A model generated the notes under the pieces. It did not search any database and was not told the origin of the DNA. It saw only the letters and a list, made by a program, of their open reading frames with translations. From Hippophae tibetana (lineage: Eukaryota > Streptophyta > Magnoliopsida > Rosales > Elaeagnaceae): a DNA stretch of 64,000 bases. Within the stretch, counting starts at the first letter, position 1, and each line of letters starts with the position of its first letter. The stretch is taken from assembly GCA_037013495.1 (NCBI GenBank), contig JAZDXN010000029.1:2058501-2122500 (forward strand). The letters are read 5' to 3'. Positions 13,350 through 26,103 of the stretch are shown here, piece by piece. The position numbers and the translations under genes are program-made.

Positions 13350-13679
13350 AAAAGTTGAGGATTTCATTTTAAGTAAACTTAATGTCCCACATCATTGAGT
13401 CAATCAAACCTATAGGTAAGACAAGGTTGTCTACCTATACTTTTTCAGTCATGCTCTATTGATTTTCAAAAAACTTTGTTCTTAAAACTAGGGGTATGCT
13501 TAAGGGTTTTAGATAACGCACATCTAGATACAAATTAAATAATTAAGGTATCAAAACACAATTTTAACTAGATCAAACAAAGCAACTAACTCCTTAGATT
13601 GTAATTGAAACTTTAAAATTTTGGATATAGTTTCAGAAATTTTTATTTTTTTATTACTTTTTTAAGCTAAAATAATATA

Positions 13680-14819
13680 ATCAGTATTAACCAAGAGTGC
13701 TCCCAGGAAAAAATGGCGGTGCAAAGGCTTCTTAAAAATCATCCTCCTAGACAGAACAACGTTCCCAAGAAAGACTAATGGCACAAAGGCTTCCAAGAAC
13801 TTGTCTCCTAGACAGAACTCCCTTATATCTTCACTTTTCATGCTATTAAAATTAAGTTAAGTTAAGTAAAAATTTAAATTAATTAAGTTAATGAAAACTA
13901 AGTTAATTAAGTTAATGAAAATCTAAGTTAATTAAGTTAATGAAAATCTAAGTTAATTAAGTTAAACGAAAATTAAGATAAAACATATTTAAAGGAAAAA
14001 AAATTTAAATTAAAAATTAAACCAAATATAAAGAAAATATAAAATAAAATTGATAAAGTTAAAAGAAAAAAAAATGAAAAGGTAAAAGAAAAAAATAAAT
14101 AAAAAGGAAAAAAAATAATTTTATTCATTTTTATTTTATTATTTTATTTGTTTATTTAAAAAAAATAAAATTATGATTTAAAATAAAAAATAAAAACGAA
14201 ATAAAATTAAAAAAATGAAAATTAAAACTTAAATTTAAAATTTTTTAAACAGAAAATAATTAAATAAATTTTATTTTTTTAATTTTTTTAAAACGAAAAT
14301 AGTTAAATAAAATAAATTTTTAAATTTTTGTTTTCATAATTTTCATAATTTTTAGTATTTTATTATTATTATTTTTTCTTTATAAAAGTTTTTTTTATTG
14401 ATTTGTTTTTAAATTTTTTTCATGTTTTTTTAAAAAACAAATTAAATAAAAAAATTATTTTATTGTTTCTTTTAATTTATTATTATTTTTATTTAAAATT
14501 TATTTAGTTTTTTTTTTAATTTAAAAGTTTTTAATTTTTTATTTATTATGAAATTTGAAATTTGTTTTTTACTATTCATGAAGGTATGTTTATTATTCTT
14601 TTTGTTTTTTTTAAATGGGAAAAAAATTAAATTTTTGCTTTTTTTAATTATTCCTGAAAAACATTTTTTTGATTATTATTAATATTTTTTTACTTGTCAT
14701 GAATATAAATTTTCTATTTAATATTTTTTTGTTTTTTTAACTCAAAATAAAAAAACACAATTATTTACAACATAAAAAGTTTTTTAAATTTTGATAAATA
14801 ATTTAAAAACGATATTCCT
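13680..14819 (-). other. Leader of element E
   Basis: Between the PBS and hairpin I. Positions 13690-13830 are the inverted counterpart of 57481-57620 in element B: both have a GGAAGCCTTTGTGCCA core, TCTTTC and GGGAAC, then a second GCACC unit. The rest is AT-rich filler. Survival of this block in an element with no genes fits a packaging or dimer signal (inference). Confidence 0.6.
13878..13975. repeat. 26-bp minisatellite
   Basis: About three to four tandem units of AAGTTAATTAAGTTAATGAA plus a short spacer. Lies within the E leader. Confidence 0.75.
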
Positions 14820-14837
14820 TGAATGGCAACGGCACCA
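14820..14837 (-). other. PBS (tRNA-Asp) of element E
   Basis: Minus strand starts TGGTGCCGTTGCC, near the complement of the tRNA-Asp 3' end. It lies 6 bp from the LTR end at 14844. Confidence 0.75.
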
Positions 14838-14843
14838 AAAATT

Positions 14844-15592
14844 TGATAAGCAAAACCGGCATCGCCAATCCTACCAATACTTTGGTTTTATATTTATAAA
14901 ATTCTCGCAAGTGCACGAACCATTTCATAAAAAATGATAAATATACTCCCAAGGTCTATCTAAGGAAGAAATATATGTGGTTTTTAATTTATTCTTCAAA
15001 CTTTTAAAAAAGGAAATTAAATCCTAAACATTATGTCACGATATTTTGGGTTTTTGAGATTCTAATCTAATAACATAAAAATAAACATAGATACAGATTC
15101 AATAAACATTTATGCCAAATTTATCTTTTATAATAGTGGAGTATTTATGGATATAATAACTAAGTTAATTATGCTTGCTCATATTATTTAGGTTATTAAA
15201 TATATAAATTGATATTTATTGATTCTCTCTTTTTTATATGAATACAACCTTTAGTGGGGTTAGATATTCTTTGTTAAATAAAAAAATCAATTAACACCTA
15301 TGGGTGGAGTTGATAACTAATTTGGTTAATTAAATTAATTTCTTTTTCTAAGAGAATGAAAATGAACCATTTAAATGCTGCCTTTGGTGGGGTTAGACAG
15401 TTTAAACTTTATTCAAGGTGTCCAAATTAAACCTAAGAATTTAATTATCCGAGTACTAACTTGCAAGTTTTAAAACCACTATTGAAAACCTGTTGTCAAT
15501 ACATTTTCAGATAATAATTCTTATAAAAACTTTTTAAATAGAGCTTCAAACAATTGTTCACCAAGGGTCAATTAAGCACTCAAACAAAATTA
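14844..15592 (-). repeat. 5' LTR of element E, shortened
   Basis: Inverted match to 56240-56968 of the B LTR, starting TGAT at 14844. Similarity ends near 15545; a short AAGCACTCAAACA stretch near 15580 may be the far LTR tip. Most of U3 and R would then be deleted. Confidence 0.6.
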
Positions 15593-15699
15593 TCTAGGTG
15601 AAATAACAAAGAATGATAGTCACGTGACCGAAAAGAGACATTTTTTTTTTCTAAACCATACTTTCTAGAATTTTGTTTGTATCTTTGGATTCGAAGTCA

Positions 15700-17395
15700 A
15701 CTACCTTATTTTATCATTAGCATATTCTTGGACTTATCTTTATATCTCACATTCATCCTAAATGAAGATTCAACATGCATGATAGGATAATGATAATTAG
15801 TACTATAATTAAATGTGTTGAATTTCACTTGCCTCTTTGAGCCAACAACTTCATGGTTTATAGTAGGTTTTTTGAACATGTTACCATAATTTCCATTTAT
15901 CCTAGAATATGATGCAACATGCGTAGATGGATGATGGTTATAAGTCCAACTATGTGAATCAAGGAAAGTATTATTAGATTTAGAAATATTCATCAAAAAT
16001 CTACAATTGGGCCTAATATGACCTTTCATAACTATCACAATGATGATAGATAGGCACAAACTTAATAGATTTTTCAATCATACGTGCAAATATTCTTTGC
16101 ATATAAATTATTAACATTAGGAGTAGGGTTAGAAGGCCTTACATATGTGGTTTTTTATGTTGAAAGAGTGGAAATCTCATCCTTATAACCATTGTTATAT
16201 GCATTATGTGAGGAGGACATGTTTGAAGGTTTGAACAATTTAGTGAATGACATAGTGTGCTTATTTACTTATCCTCGCCCTCTTTTTTCTCCTGCTAGCT
16301 TCCCATAATCAAGAACTTTGTTCTATCTTTCAATTCCAATTGTTAGACATAATCTATGAACTCTTCATTAAAACTAGTTACATTAAATTTGTTGAGTACG
16401 AATTCAACATCACTTTCCTCATCATCTAAATCAATGTCAAACTTATGGGATTGTCCACAAAAATTTATAGTTTATCACTTTCAGATTTAGAAATTGTAGC
16501 ATTGAAAGCTCTTCCAATATGGTTCTTCTTGTTGGCATAGCCAACTACATAGTGACCAAAACCCATATATTCATAACATTGAAGACCATTGGGTTCAGAT
16601 TTCTTAGCATCAAAACTCACGGATTTGAATTCTCTCAGATTCTAATCTTTTGACAACTTGATTTTCCTTTATTCTAAGGATTCTTATTGTTGAGGATTTT
16701 GTTTAATCTTTTGCTTAAGGATTTTAGTTCTTTATCATCATTGTCAATGTCTTCAATCATAATAGTTTTGAAAGTGATACTTTTATTCTTCGGAGATTTT
16801 CTAAAGCTCATCTCAAAGGTTTAAACTGAGCCAAGGAGTTCCTCTATTTTGATGGTGTCCATATCCTTACTTTCATCAATGGAAGTGACCTTTTCTTGGA
16901 AGCAATCAGGTAATAAGTAGAGGATTTTTTGAACTATCCTGAAATCATCAATTTTCTCTCTAAGATTATCAAAGGTGTTAGTAATATCGCATAATCTAAT
17001 ATAAAATTTAAAGAATGTTTCATCTTTTTTCATTCTAATATTCTCAAATTGAGTACTAAGCACAAGAAGTTTTGTTTATTTAACTTATGAGATACCTTCC
17101 TAGGCAACCTACAAAATATCCCAAGCATGCTAAGTAGTTTCAACATGAGAAATACGACGAAACTCATTAGCAGACATAGCACTAAAAATAGCATTGATAC
17201 CATTTTGGTTTAGTCACTACAAATTTTATCTTGATTGGTCCATTCATTTCAAGGCTTAGGAATGACTACATTATCTTTGGAAATTGTAGATAGTTCCTAA
17301 CCATAAAGCATAGAGTTCAAAATTCTTTCATCTATAGACAGAAGAAAGGCACACATACGAGCCTTCAATATGGGTAATTTATTTTGATCGTTTAG
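15700..17395 (-). pseudogene. Copia gag remnant (element F)
   Basis: Minus strand from 17395: an N-terminal part with MCAFLLSIDERI, then a UBN2-type Gag core (17063-16821, with RLCDITNTFDNL and KILYLLPDCFQ), then a damaged zinc knuckle near 16570 (one Cys and MGFGH left). A second one near 16025 has KGHIRPNC. Stops and shifts interrupt it. No Copia protease, integrase or RT is found, so pol is lost. Lineage within Copia is not assigned. Confidence 0.8.
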
Positions 17396-17760
17396 AGGGC
17401 GATCACAGAGTCACTGAATGAAGTCCTCCGTTTCTTTCAGAGGTGCTGACCTGCAGCGAGGCAAAAATGACCAAGTGACATATGGAATATGGCGACAAAC
17501 GGGGGAGTGAATGCAAGATGCTAGTGGAATGATCGGCTGGACAGAGGCTAGGGCTGCTTCCTTCCCACCGCATCCTTCCTTGTGTGTCGGAGATATATAT
17601 TATTAAGTCTTTGAGGGCCTCAGAGGGTTGGGTATTGGAGTTGGCTTACATCTCGACTAATAGGAGTAGGGGCGAAGAAGCTGGTTAGGGGGGCAGATTC
17701 TCTTAGTTAGATAGGAGAGCGAGGAAAGGTTAGTAAGATGCTCGATATACTAAAGTAAGG
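17396..17760. other. GC-richer insert, possibly organellar
   Basis: Base composition is far more balanced than anything around it, with words such as CCTCCGTTTCTTTCAGAGG and TCGGCTGGACAGAGG. It sits in the leader of F between PBS and gag. The style resembles plant mitochondrial intergenic DNA, but I recognise no gene; that origin is a guess. Confidence 0.3.
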
Positions 17761-17836
17761 TGCATGAGTTATAGATGAACCCTTTTCTTAAATGATCCAT
17801 AACAAGGTATTAGGCACACTAAGAGTATCAAGTGAC

Positions 17837-17850
17837 TGGCTTTGATACCA
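17837..17850 (-). other. PBS (initiator tRNA-Met) of element F
   Basis: Minus strand TGGTATCAAAGCCA, one base from the usual TGGTATCAGAGC of plant Copia elements. Confidence 0.75.
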
Positions 17851-18180
17851 AGTGAAAGTTTGTTTAGTTATGGATCTAATTATCTATTCAGCAAAAGTAT
17901 AAACAAATTAAAAAAATTTAAGTGGCCAAACAGCCAACCACTTGTACATAAAGTAATACAAAAATAAAAAGATCAACATATGAGAGTTTTAGGTGGCAAC
18001 AACATAGGTCACACCACTGACCTAAGAATAAAACCATCAATCCACCAAACCACCTTACTGTCAACTATGAAAAATTAGTATCCAATTACAAGACTAGGAC
18101 TCAAACTACCCATCCATGTAATCCCATCAAGTAAACTACTTACCAGCCGATACTTTGATCACAATCCTCTGGTGATGCCA
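17851..18180 (-). repeat. 5' LTR of element F
   Basis: Matches the left copy at 7257-7690 and lies directly against the PBS. Its right end meets the K LTR fragment near 18180. Confidence 0.6.
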
Positions 18181-18397
18181 CGACAAGACCCCAATAAGAG
18201 TTTTAATGGCTCACCAACCCCTCATCAGATACTCACTGGTCGACGAGGTCCTAATGAGCTTTAGAATATTTTTCTAACTTTTCACGATTGATCCAATTTT
18301 TCACACAAATTTCCCAATACATCGCAACATCTTAAAATATTATTAAAAACTCCTTTTAAGAAAATTTTAAAATTTATTTCAAATCCTTGGGATTTCA
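18181..18397 (-). repeat. 3' LTR fragment of K
   Basis: Matches 49455-49679 of the 5' LTR. Shared: GCCACGAC, AATGGCT, TCTTAAAATATTATTAAAAA. Only the first ~215 bp of the LTR remain. Confidence 0.65.
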
Positions 18398-18889
18398 TAA
18401 TCCTACCCCTTAGAGAAAATTTCATCCTCAAAATTTTGATCCTTAAAATAAATAAGGATATTTTGAGCAAACTTCAATAACTTCCAAGTTCAATATTCAA
18501 TGATATCATGTCTCCACTAAACTTTTGCTAATGATATTGGTCTTTTCTCATGATTCTTAATCTTAAATCATGATTACCCATCGGTTCCTTTTTAGATGGC
18601 ATGTCTTCCTATAATGACATTCTGTCCAATACAAAATACTATTATGATTTCTTTGACATTTTCACTGAGCTGATATATCAAAAACATTGTGAACTTGTGA
18701 CAATTCTGGAGGTAACTCCAATTGATATGCTACATCACTTATTCCTTTTCCAATATGGGATGATTCGATGTAGCATGGTGCTAACTTTTCTTTTATTTCA
18801 AAAAGGATTGCCCCATTTCGAGATTAAACTTTGGGAAAACGTAATCATCTACTTCAAAATTCAGTAATCGATGCCAATGATTCGCATAA
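18398..18889 (-). pseudogene. K integrase C-terminus and chromodomain region
   Basis: Minus strand carries pieces of the integrase tail (LLNFEVDDYVF, then LELPPE-like and SQVHNVF words) and then the chromodomain stretch with EVIEVCSKYPYLF, in which Trp and Glu landmarks are damaged. Several stops. The frame picks up from 24398 across element C. Confidence 0.75.
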
Positions 18890-20205
18890 TAATAAGTGCT
18901 ATTTTATACACATTTTCATATATCAATTCCTTTACTTTTATATATATTTTATTATTATAATGAATAAAAATTATTTATTTTTTATTTATTGAAAGAATAT
19001 TAATTTTCTAGATCTTTAGGGATTTTCTTGGGATTTTTGTAGATTTTTATTTAATAGGTTGATTAACTTAGAAATGAAGTAGATATATATTGAAGCGTAT
19101 TCCTATCGCAACTTATCCTATTCTTTTGACATGTGGTGCATACTAATCTTATCTCCACAAAAATATCAACAATCATAGTTACATCCTAATTCGAATTTTA
19201 TCTTTTATAAATAGAAAAAAAAGCATACAAAATAAGGGGGATATCATAATAAAAATTTAGAGAAAGATTTAGAATAATAAAGGTTGGAGTCAAGAATTAA
19301 GAAGAAGATTCAAGAGGCAATTAAAAAAAGTTTGAGATGAGATATAAGAACATAAATCCTAAGATTTCTTCTCCTTTCTTTTATTGTTTTCATGAATAAT
19401 ATTCTTAATTGTTTTTCTATGAGTAGCTACTTTTATAATTAATAGTGCGTGATTTTAAAGCCTTAAACATGGATTGTAATATTTAATAATATCTACAGTA
19501 TTCTATTCATCTATTGTTTTTGATTATGCATTAATTCTTAGTTTTAATCTTCGTATGAATTTTATTGATTATTTAAAGGTATAATTAAATAACCAAATTA
19601 ATTCATTGCTAATCAATTTAGTTGATTGAGTATGTAATCGCTTGATAAATTTAAATAATAGTGATAAATTTCTTACAATGAGAATTAATACTCTAGATAT
19701 AAACGGAGCTTATGTTTTTAATCTTAATCCAATTTACTTCTTAAAATTAAATGCTTTTGATAAATTAAATTTAGAGAGCTTATTCTAAGTTGTATATTAA
19801 AAAGAGTTTGGATTAAGAGTTTTTTTAGTTCAATGAATCTGTAAGAAGATGTGAAGATATTTATGCTATAAGTTGGTATTATCAAAGAATATGAGATTAA
19901 GATATGCTTTTTTGGTCTGCAATAAATGCTAATGGTGTCAAATAATCTTGCAATCCTTATTTTATTTGAATCTTTATCATAAGCTTTATATTTTGTTTTT
20001 TATCTTATTAATCTCTAGTTGATATATTTAATTTTTAGTTTACAATACCAAAATCCCCTTTTACTAATTTCAATTAACTTACTAACGAGCTAGTAATTAA
20101 AAGTAGATATTGTTACCAATACTTGTGGATACAAAAATCCTTATTCTTAAAATTACTTATCACCTATACATAATCACGTATATTGCTTATTTTCAATCAT
20201 GTCCA
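18890..20205 (+). repeat. 5' LTR of element C
   Basis: Matches 23036-24397 throughout, for example TATCGCAACTTATC and AAGATTTCTTCTC. A TATAAATA box lies at 19206-19213; in the 3' LTR the same site reads TCTAAATA. The first bases are TAATAAG where the 3' copy has TGATAAG. Confidence 0.8.
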
Positions 20206-20210
20206 GTTTT

Positions 20211-20228
20211 TGGCACCATTGTTGGAGA
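20211..20228 (+). other. PBS (tRNA-Asp type) of element C
   Basis: TGGCACCATTGTTGGAGA, which differs from the tRNA-Asp complement mainly by G-to-A and C-to-T type changes. Confidence 0.7.
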
Positions 20229-20439
20229 TTGGTTTAATATATCTTCAAATAATTGCTAGATTTTATTTAGTCATTCTTTTTATAAAAAAATCATTTATTT
20301 TCTTTAGTTTAAAATTTTTAGTTTTGTTTTTAATTTTGATTTATTTATTTTTAATTTTAATTTTAAGTTTAGTTTATTTTATTTATCTATTCATCTATGA
20401 CTACTATTGTTTTTCTTTAAGAGTTGAATATCAAGAGAA

Positions 20440-21520
20440 AATGAATACATATATTGATGCAGCATACCCTACATACAATAGATTTCATGCACCACACTTT
20501 GAGCATCAACAAAGAATTTGAGGCTCTCCTAATGTTATCGGTGGATTGGAAAGGTAGAGGCCTAGGTATGATCCATATTTTAACATGTATAATGCAGGAT
20601 GCTAGGATCATCAATACCCTAGCTATTCATATAGAAATCTAGTAGTGAATTTTAATATCACACCTAATTTTACATTCTCAATTCTACAACCAACTCCAAT
20701 CACTCAAGGTTAGTCTCTTAAGGATTTAGTGAATATCATTGCTGCTAACACTTCAAAATTTCAACAGGACTACCAAGCGTATCAAGCTATCAAAGAATAG
20801 GAAATTTCAAGGAGAAATATTGAGATACAAGTAAACTAAATTTCAATGAGGAATCCAACAGAAAGTTTCAACATCACACTAGCTTTCCCATTCCTAATGT
20901 CCTAACCAACTCTACCCAATCAAGTAGAGGAAAGACTAGAAGCATAGGTACTTGTTGAGCTCCCTTCCCAAATAGATGCTAAACCTAGAGAAACTATCAA
21001 TGTCATTATTATGGAGAGTTGCAAGCAATTAGAGGAGCTTCAAAGAATCCCTACAAATGATATATACAAAGAAAATATTAGTGAGGACCAAAATATCGTC
21101 ACCCCCAAAGAATCTAATGTGGCACCAAAGGTAGTATTTGAACCTTCACTTTTAATGATGATCCTTCTTTATCTTTCTCTAGTACGTTTAGGAATTAAAC
21201 AAAACAGAATCATGAAATGGAAAATTTGGAGACATTCTCTATGGTGCAAATCTGCATACCTCTTATAAAAGATATTAAGGACTAACCTTGGTATGAAAAG
21301 TACCTTAAAGAAATTTTTCTTAACAAGGACAAGCTTTAGGATAACGAAGAGGTAGGTGTGAGAGAGAATGTATATAATATGCTTAATAAGAGCTTACTAT
21401 CAAGGTCCAAGGATGTAAATAATGAACTATTAACTCAAAAAGTTTGACATCACACACCTTAAGATCTTTGATGATGATGGATGATAAAAAAGTAATATTG
21501 TGATAGTGATGTTATACCAA
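20440..21520 (+). pseudogene. gag tail remnant of element C
   Basis: Broken frame with an N-terminal stretch rich in Tyr and His (around 20440-20640), then DLVNIIAANTSKFQQDYQ-like text and a Gln/Glu-rich Gag C-terminus (20720-21270) with several stops. No capsid core, protease or RT follows. Identification rests on position and the Gag-tail style, so it is moderate. Confidence 0.5.
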
Positions 21521-21527
21521 TCACTTT

Positions 21528-21543
21528 GTGGGAGTCAACTCAC
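21528..21543 (+). ncRNA. Hairpin I of element C
   Basis: GTGGG-AGTCAA-CTCAC: five pairs (one G-U) with a six-base loop. Equivalent to the hairpin after the coding region in A and D. Confidence 0.6.
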
Positions 21544-21600
21544 CAGATTTGTTTTCTACTTCCTTTTTACTTATTTTTACATTATATATATGCATGTGCT

Positions 21601-21618
21601 TACATTGAGGATAATGTA
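21601..21618 (+). ncRNA. Hairpin II of element C
   Basis: TACATTG-AGGA-TAATGTA, closed by a G-U pair, 57 bp after hairpin I. Confidence 0.6.
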
Positions 21619-22395
21619 CAAATTAGGTGAAGGGGATCGTTAACATATCACTACCTTTATTTTTTTATGCTTTATTATTTTAGCATGTTTTAGTGTACAT
21701 GTTTTAGGATTAGTATGCTCTAGGAAGCATTTTTTTATTTCTTAGTATTTATTTATTGCATTTTTTTTATGATAGTTAGGATTAATAGATGGGCTTATAA
21801 TTAATCACATATTCTCTCTTTGTTTTCTTACATTTGTAATGAAAATGAATGTTGAAAGAATCTTTACCTTGTTCCTAAGTGAAGGTAAGTTTATGATAAT
21901 TTTGTTCAAAGCTTGCTTGCACAATAACTAAATTGATGATAGAATAATCAATAGGCAAGAACTTGTGAAAATATTGCAAATCCCTTGGAATTTTGCTATA
22001 CTTTTAATGAGTAAGAATAGATTGCTAGAACTTTTTTTAAGTTTATCAAGGTAAATGCTAAATGTATTTCTTGAAAAATGGTTAACGCAATAGGATTAAC
22101 TTTTTTGGATAAATTGTCCTACACTTAATGTTGTTGTTCTTTCAAGAAAAATCCTTTTAGAGAACCAATTTGAGCCTACATAAGTCATTTTCTTGTAACC
22201 GTCCTTATCCTTTGAACCAAACACATTGGTCATACCCTATAGTTCAAGAATAAGTGAAGTTGTACAAAAAGATAATAGATTCTATTAGAATGCTAGAATA
22301 AGATTTAAGAGTTTCAATTGTATTATAATCGATTAAATGCCCAATGTATAGAATACAACCCGTGCTACGATATGTTCCCAAAAAAAACAAAACAA

Positions 22396-22453
<58 letters not shown>

Positions 22454-23035
22454 GACAAGTTGAAAAGAACTATAAAAAGGGATTGTGTTAAAAAAAAGTG
22501 GTAAGAATAAAAGAAACAAAGCCAACAATGATATTTCGGTCCAAAATAATAAAATTTGGCCCAATTTTATTGATATATGGTCTAATGGTAATATTTTTTA
22601 TAGTTATGTTTCTCTTACTCCATTGAGTAATGAACTTTTGTTTCTATTTTTTTCTTTTTATTTGATTGAACCAACATGCATATCCATATTATAACCAAAT
22701 AAAAGACCTTCTATTTTAAGGAATACTTTTGATAAGTGGAGATACAATCTTAAAGAAAAGCTTGGGCTATCCAATTCAACTCTAAAAAGAATAGTAATAT
22801 TTTATAGAAAGGAATAATGTTCCAACTTATTTACGTTAGATAATTTGACTATTGCTAATTGATACTATATCACACACACATTTTGAGTATGATTATTGTA
22901 TAGTATTTAACATTTATGACAATTTGAAACCATTATATTGTTAAGCCCGTGAGATGAAGTATGGGAAAAATTATTCTCTTAATCATGGGTGTTGATTTTT
23001 CTTGAGGAATATAAAAGAATAGGTATAGGTGAGTT
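21619..23035 (+). other. 3' noncoding region of element C
   Basis: AT-rich with no supported gene. Contains the AT microsatellite at 22399-22450. Confidence 0.55.
22399..22450. repeat. AT microsatellite
   Basis: About 25 uninterrupted AT units, so likely variable in length between individuals. Confidence 0.95.
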
Positions 23036-24397
23036 TGATAAGTGATATTTTATACAAATTTTTAGATATCAACTCCTCTATATTTATGCATATTTTATTA
23101 TTATAATGCTCAAATATTATTTATTTTGCATTTATTGGGAGGATATTGATTTTCTAGATCTTTTGGGATTTTTATTGATTTTTAAGATTTTTATTTAGTA
23201 GGTGAATTAACTTAAAGAAGAAAGTGGATATATTTTGAAGCTTATTCCTATCGCAACTTATCATATCCATTTAACCATTATAGCTTATTCTATCATTTTG
23301 ATATATGGTGCACACTAATCCTATCTCCACCAAAATACTAGCAATTCTATTTACATTCTGATTTAATTTTTATCTCTTCTAAATACAAAATAACACTATA
23401 TAAAATAAAAAGAGAATATCATAATACAAATTTAGAGTGATATTTAGAATAATGAAATTTGGAGGCAAGAACTAAGAAGAAGATTCAAAAGGTAATTAAA
23501 AAAGTTTAAGATCATATTCATGAACATATATAAATCCTAAGATTTCTTCTCATTTCTTTTATTGTTTTCATTAATAATATTATTAATTTATTGTTTTCTA
23601 TGAGTAGCTCATTTTATAATTGATTGTATGTGATTTAAGATCCCTAGACATGGATTACAATATTTTTATAATATCTATTGTATTCTATTTATCTATTCCT
23701 TTTGATTATGTATCAATTCTCAGTTTTAATCTTCGTATGAATTGATTATTTAAGTGTACGATTAAATAATCAAATTAATACATATTTAATCATTTTAGTC
23801 TATTGTGTATGTAATCGATTGATCAATTTAAATAATTAGTGATAAATTACATGCAATGAGAATTAATACTCAAGAAAATTAAATTGAGCTTGTGTGTTTA
23901 AGCTTGATCCAATTTGCTTCTTAAAGTTGAATTCCTTTGATAGATTAAATTTGGAGAGTTTCTTCTAGGTTGTCTATTAAAAAGAGTTTGGATTAAAGCT
24001 TGTTTAGTTCAACAAATTTGTAAGAAGAGCTGAAGACTTTTACACTTGGGAATTTCTCTAAGTTGGTAAAATCAAATAATCAAAGATTACGATATGCTTT
24101 TATTGGTTTGTGGTACATGTTAATGGTATAGAATGACTATGCAATTGTTCTTTTATTTGAATCTTTATCGTGATCTTTTTAATTTATTTTTTATTTTATT
24201 AATCCTTAGTTGATAGATTTAATTTTTAGTTTACAAAGCCAAAACCTCACTTCACTAATTTTAATTAACATACGAATGAGCTAGTAATTAGAAGCATATA
24301 TTGTTATCAATCTTCATAGGTATGAAAAACCTTGTTCTTAAAATTACTTATCACCTATACATGATTATGTATACTTGTGTATTTTCAACTGTATCCA
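23036..24397 (+). repeat. 3' LTR of element C
   Basis: Begins TGATAAGTGATATTTTA and ends TATCCA. Pairs with 18890-20205; many scattered differences indicate an old insertion. Confidence 0.8.
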
Positions 24398-26103
24398 ATA
24401 ACTATTGTACCGACTTTGAACTACACGACATTTTTCTTCTACTATGCAAATCTTTTCAGTTATTTCTTGCATAATATCAGTTCTTATTGCACTAAAATCT
24501 TCCTATTCCACCCAGCACATTGGACATCTACACGGTTATTTATACAAGGCTTCATAAGGAGCCATCCTAATGCTTGCATGACAACTATTGTTGTAGGCAA
24601 ACTCAACCAATGGTAGGTGTTTGATCCAATTTCCTTTGAATTTCATAATACAAGCTCGTAACATATCTTCTAACATTTGAATAACCCTTTCAAATTGTTC
24701 ATCTATTTCAAGATGATAAGCTATTCTATCCAATAATTCTACACCGAAAGCTTCTTATACACATTTCCACAAATGTGAGGTAAATTTTGAATCTAGATTA
24801 GACACTCTTAACTTTTGTATGCCATGAAATTTTATAATCTCTCAAATGTACAACTTACTCAAAGAATTCATCGAGTACTAAGTTTTCAATTGAATGAAAT
24901 GAGCACCCTTTATAAGATGATCAACAATTACCCAAATGGAATCGTGAATATGAGAAGTATGAGGTAAACCTTGTATGAAGGCCATGGTTATATTATCCCA
25001 TTTCCATTATGGTACTCAGAGTGGTTAAAGTAGTCTTGTAAGTTTCTTATGCTCTGCCTTGATTTGTGGATATGTTATACAGTTGGCTACATGTTGAGCT
25101 GCATCCTTCTTCATATCTTTCCATTAATAGGTCCATTTTAAATCATGATACATTTTTGTGTTCCTAGAGTGTACCGTAAATTTTAATCTATGCACTTCTC
25201 CCATGATCTCTTACCTTATATAACCATTGGTAAGTATCATTATCTTCCCATTAAATTGGGACGATCCATCACTATAAGTCAATCCTTCCATGTCTCTCCT
25301 TTAGACATTCTACACCACACTTTAGAACTTTCAGGATCATTAGACTTGTTTACTTTAATGTTCTCTAACAATGTAGGACTAAACATAAGGATGTACAATA
25401 ATGCTTGTCTCCCATCATCATACAAATTGAGTTCATAACCTTCTATTGTCTAAGTATTTAGCTAGGTATCTAATATCATTTGTGCAACAAAACTCAACTT
25501 GCAACTCCAAGCATCTGCTACTGTATTAGCATATGCTATTGTATTAGCTTTACCAATATGGTACTACAAAGTGAAATTACAATCTTGATGGTATTCTTCC
25601 AACCTTCTTTATCTCAAATTGAGAACTTTCTACTCATTAAGACATTTACGATCCAAACAGATTTGAAATTTGGCACCTTGGATCTCTATATCTTCAAAGT
25701 GAAGACCACAACTACTAACTCTAAGTCATGCATTAGGTACTTTCTTCATGATTTTAAGTTGTCATGACATGTAGTCAACTACTCATCATTTTGCATTAGA
25801 ACACATCCAAGACCTTGTAGTGAAGCGTTAGTAAAGATCACATAAGGTTCCATACTATCTGGAGCAGTAAGAATTGTTGCAAGTATCAGTTATACTTTCA
25901 ACTCATAAAATGCATCTTCACAACCTCCATCCTATATGAATTTGACACCCTTTTAGGTAAGCTGTGTTAAATTTTAGCAATAATTGAGAAGTCTTACATA
26001 AAACATTGGTAATATTTGAGCAGTTCAAGAAAAATTTGAATTTTGATTACACTTCTCAGTAGTTTTCAACTTAATACTATTTAATTTTGTAGGGATCCAT
26101 AAT
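24398..26103 (-). pseudogene. K RT end, RNase H and integrase core
   Basis: Minus strand from 26103: end of RT (IMDPYKIK), RNase H with FTNASLQGLGCVLMQ and THDLEL-like (MHDLELVVVVFTLKI) words, then integrase with WVIVDHLIKGAHFI, and the last part open from 24733 to 24536 (DEQFERVIQMLEDMLRAC, FAYNNS, MAPYEALYK). The words match chromovirus Pol. Stops and small shifts break it in many places. Confidence 0.85.
26099..26103. repeat. Left target duplication of element A (ATAAT)
   Basis: Same five bases as 37982-37986. Removing A and one copy restores the RT frame of K. Confidence 0.8.

Larger units (their letters stand above)
7691..15592 (-). mobile_element. Non-autonomous Gypsy element E
   Basis: Minus-strand element related in LTR and leader to element B. 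It has a 3' LTR (from TGAT at 7691), a PBS (14820-14837), a leader with the same conserved blocks as B, and hairpins I and II, but no recognisable gag, RT or integrase. The leader and hairpin I are only about 360 bp apart. It would depend on proteins from a relative such as B. It is nested in Copia element F. The right end is uncertain because its 5' LTR is cut down, and I could not confirm a target duplication (left flank GTGTC). Confidence 0.6.
18890..24397 (+). mobile_element. Non-autonomous Gypsy element C
   Basis: 5.5-kb element with two ~1.3-kb LTRs (18890-20205, 23036-24397), a tRNA-Asp-type PBS, a decayed gag tail and hairpins I and II, but no RT or integrase. It interrupts the integrase frame of K. 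The target duplication reads ATAA(C): 24398-24402 on the right, ATAA on the left with the last base apparently lost. Confidence 0.8.

Noticed and set aside
18601..18867. 88-aa plus-strand frame
   Set aside because: Antisense of the decayed integrase tail of K.
22244..22564. Minus-strand frame with an Ile-Tyr run
   Set aside because: Product of the AT microsatellite read as codons.
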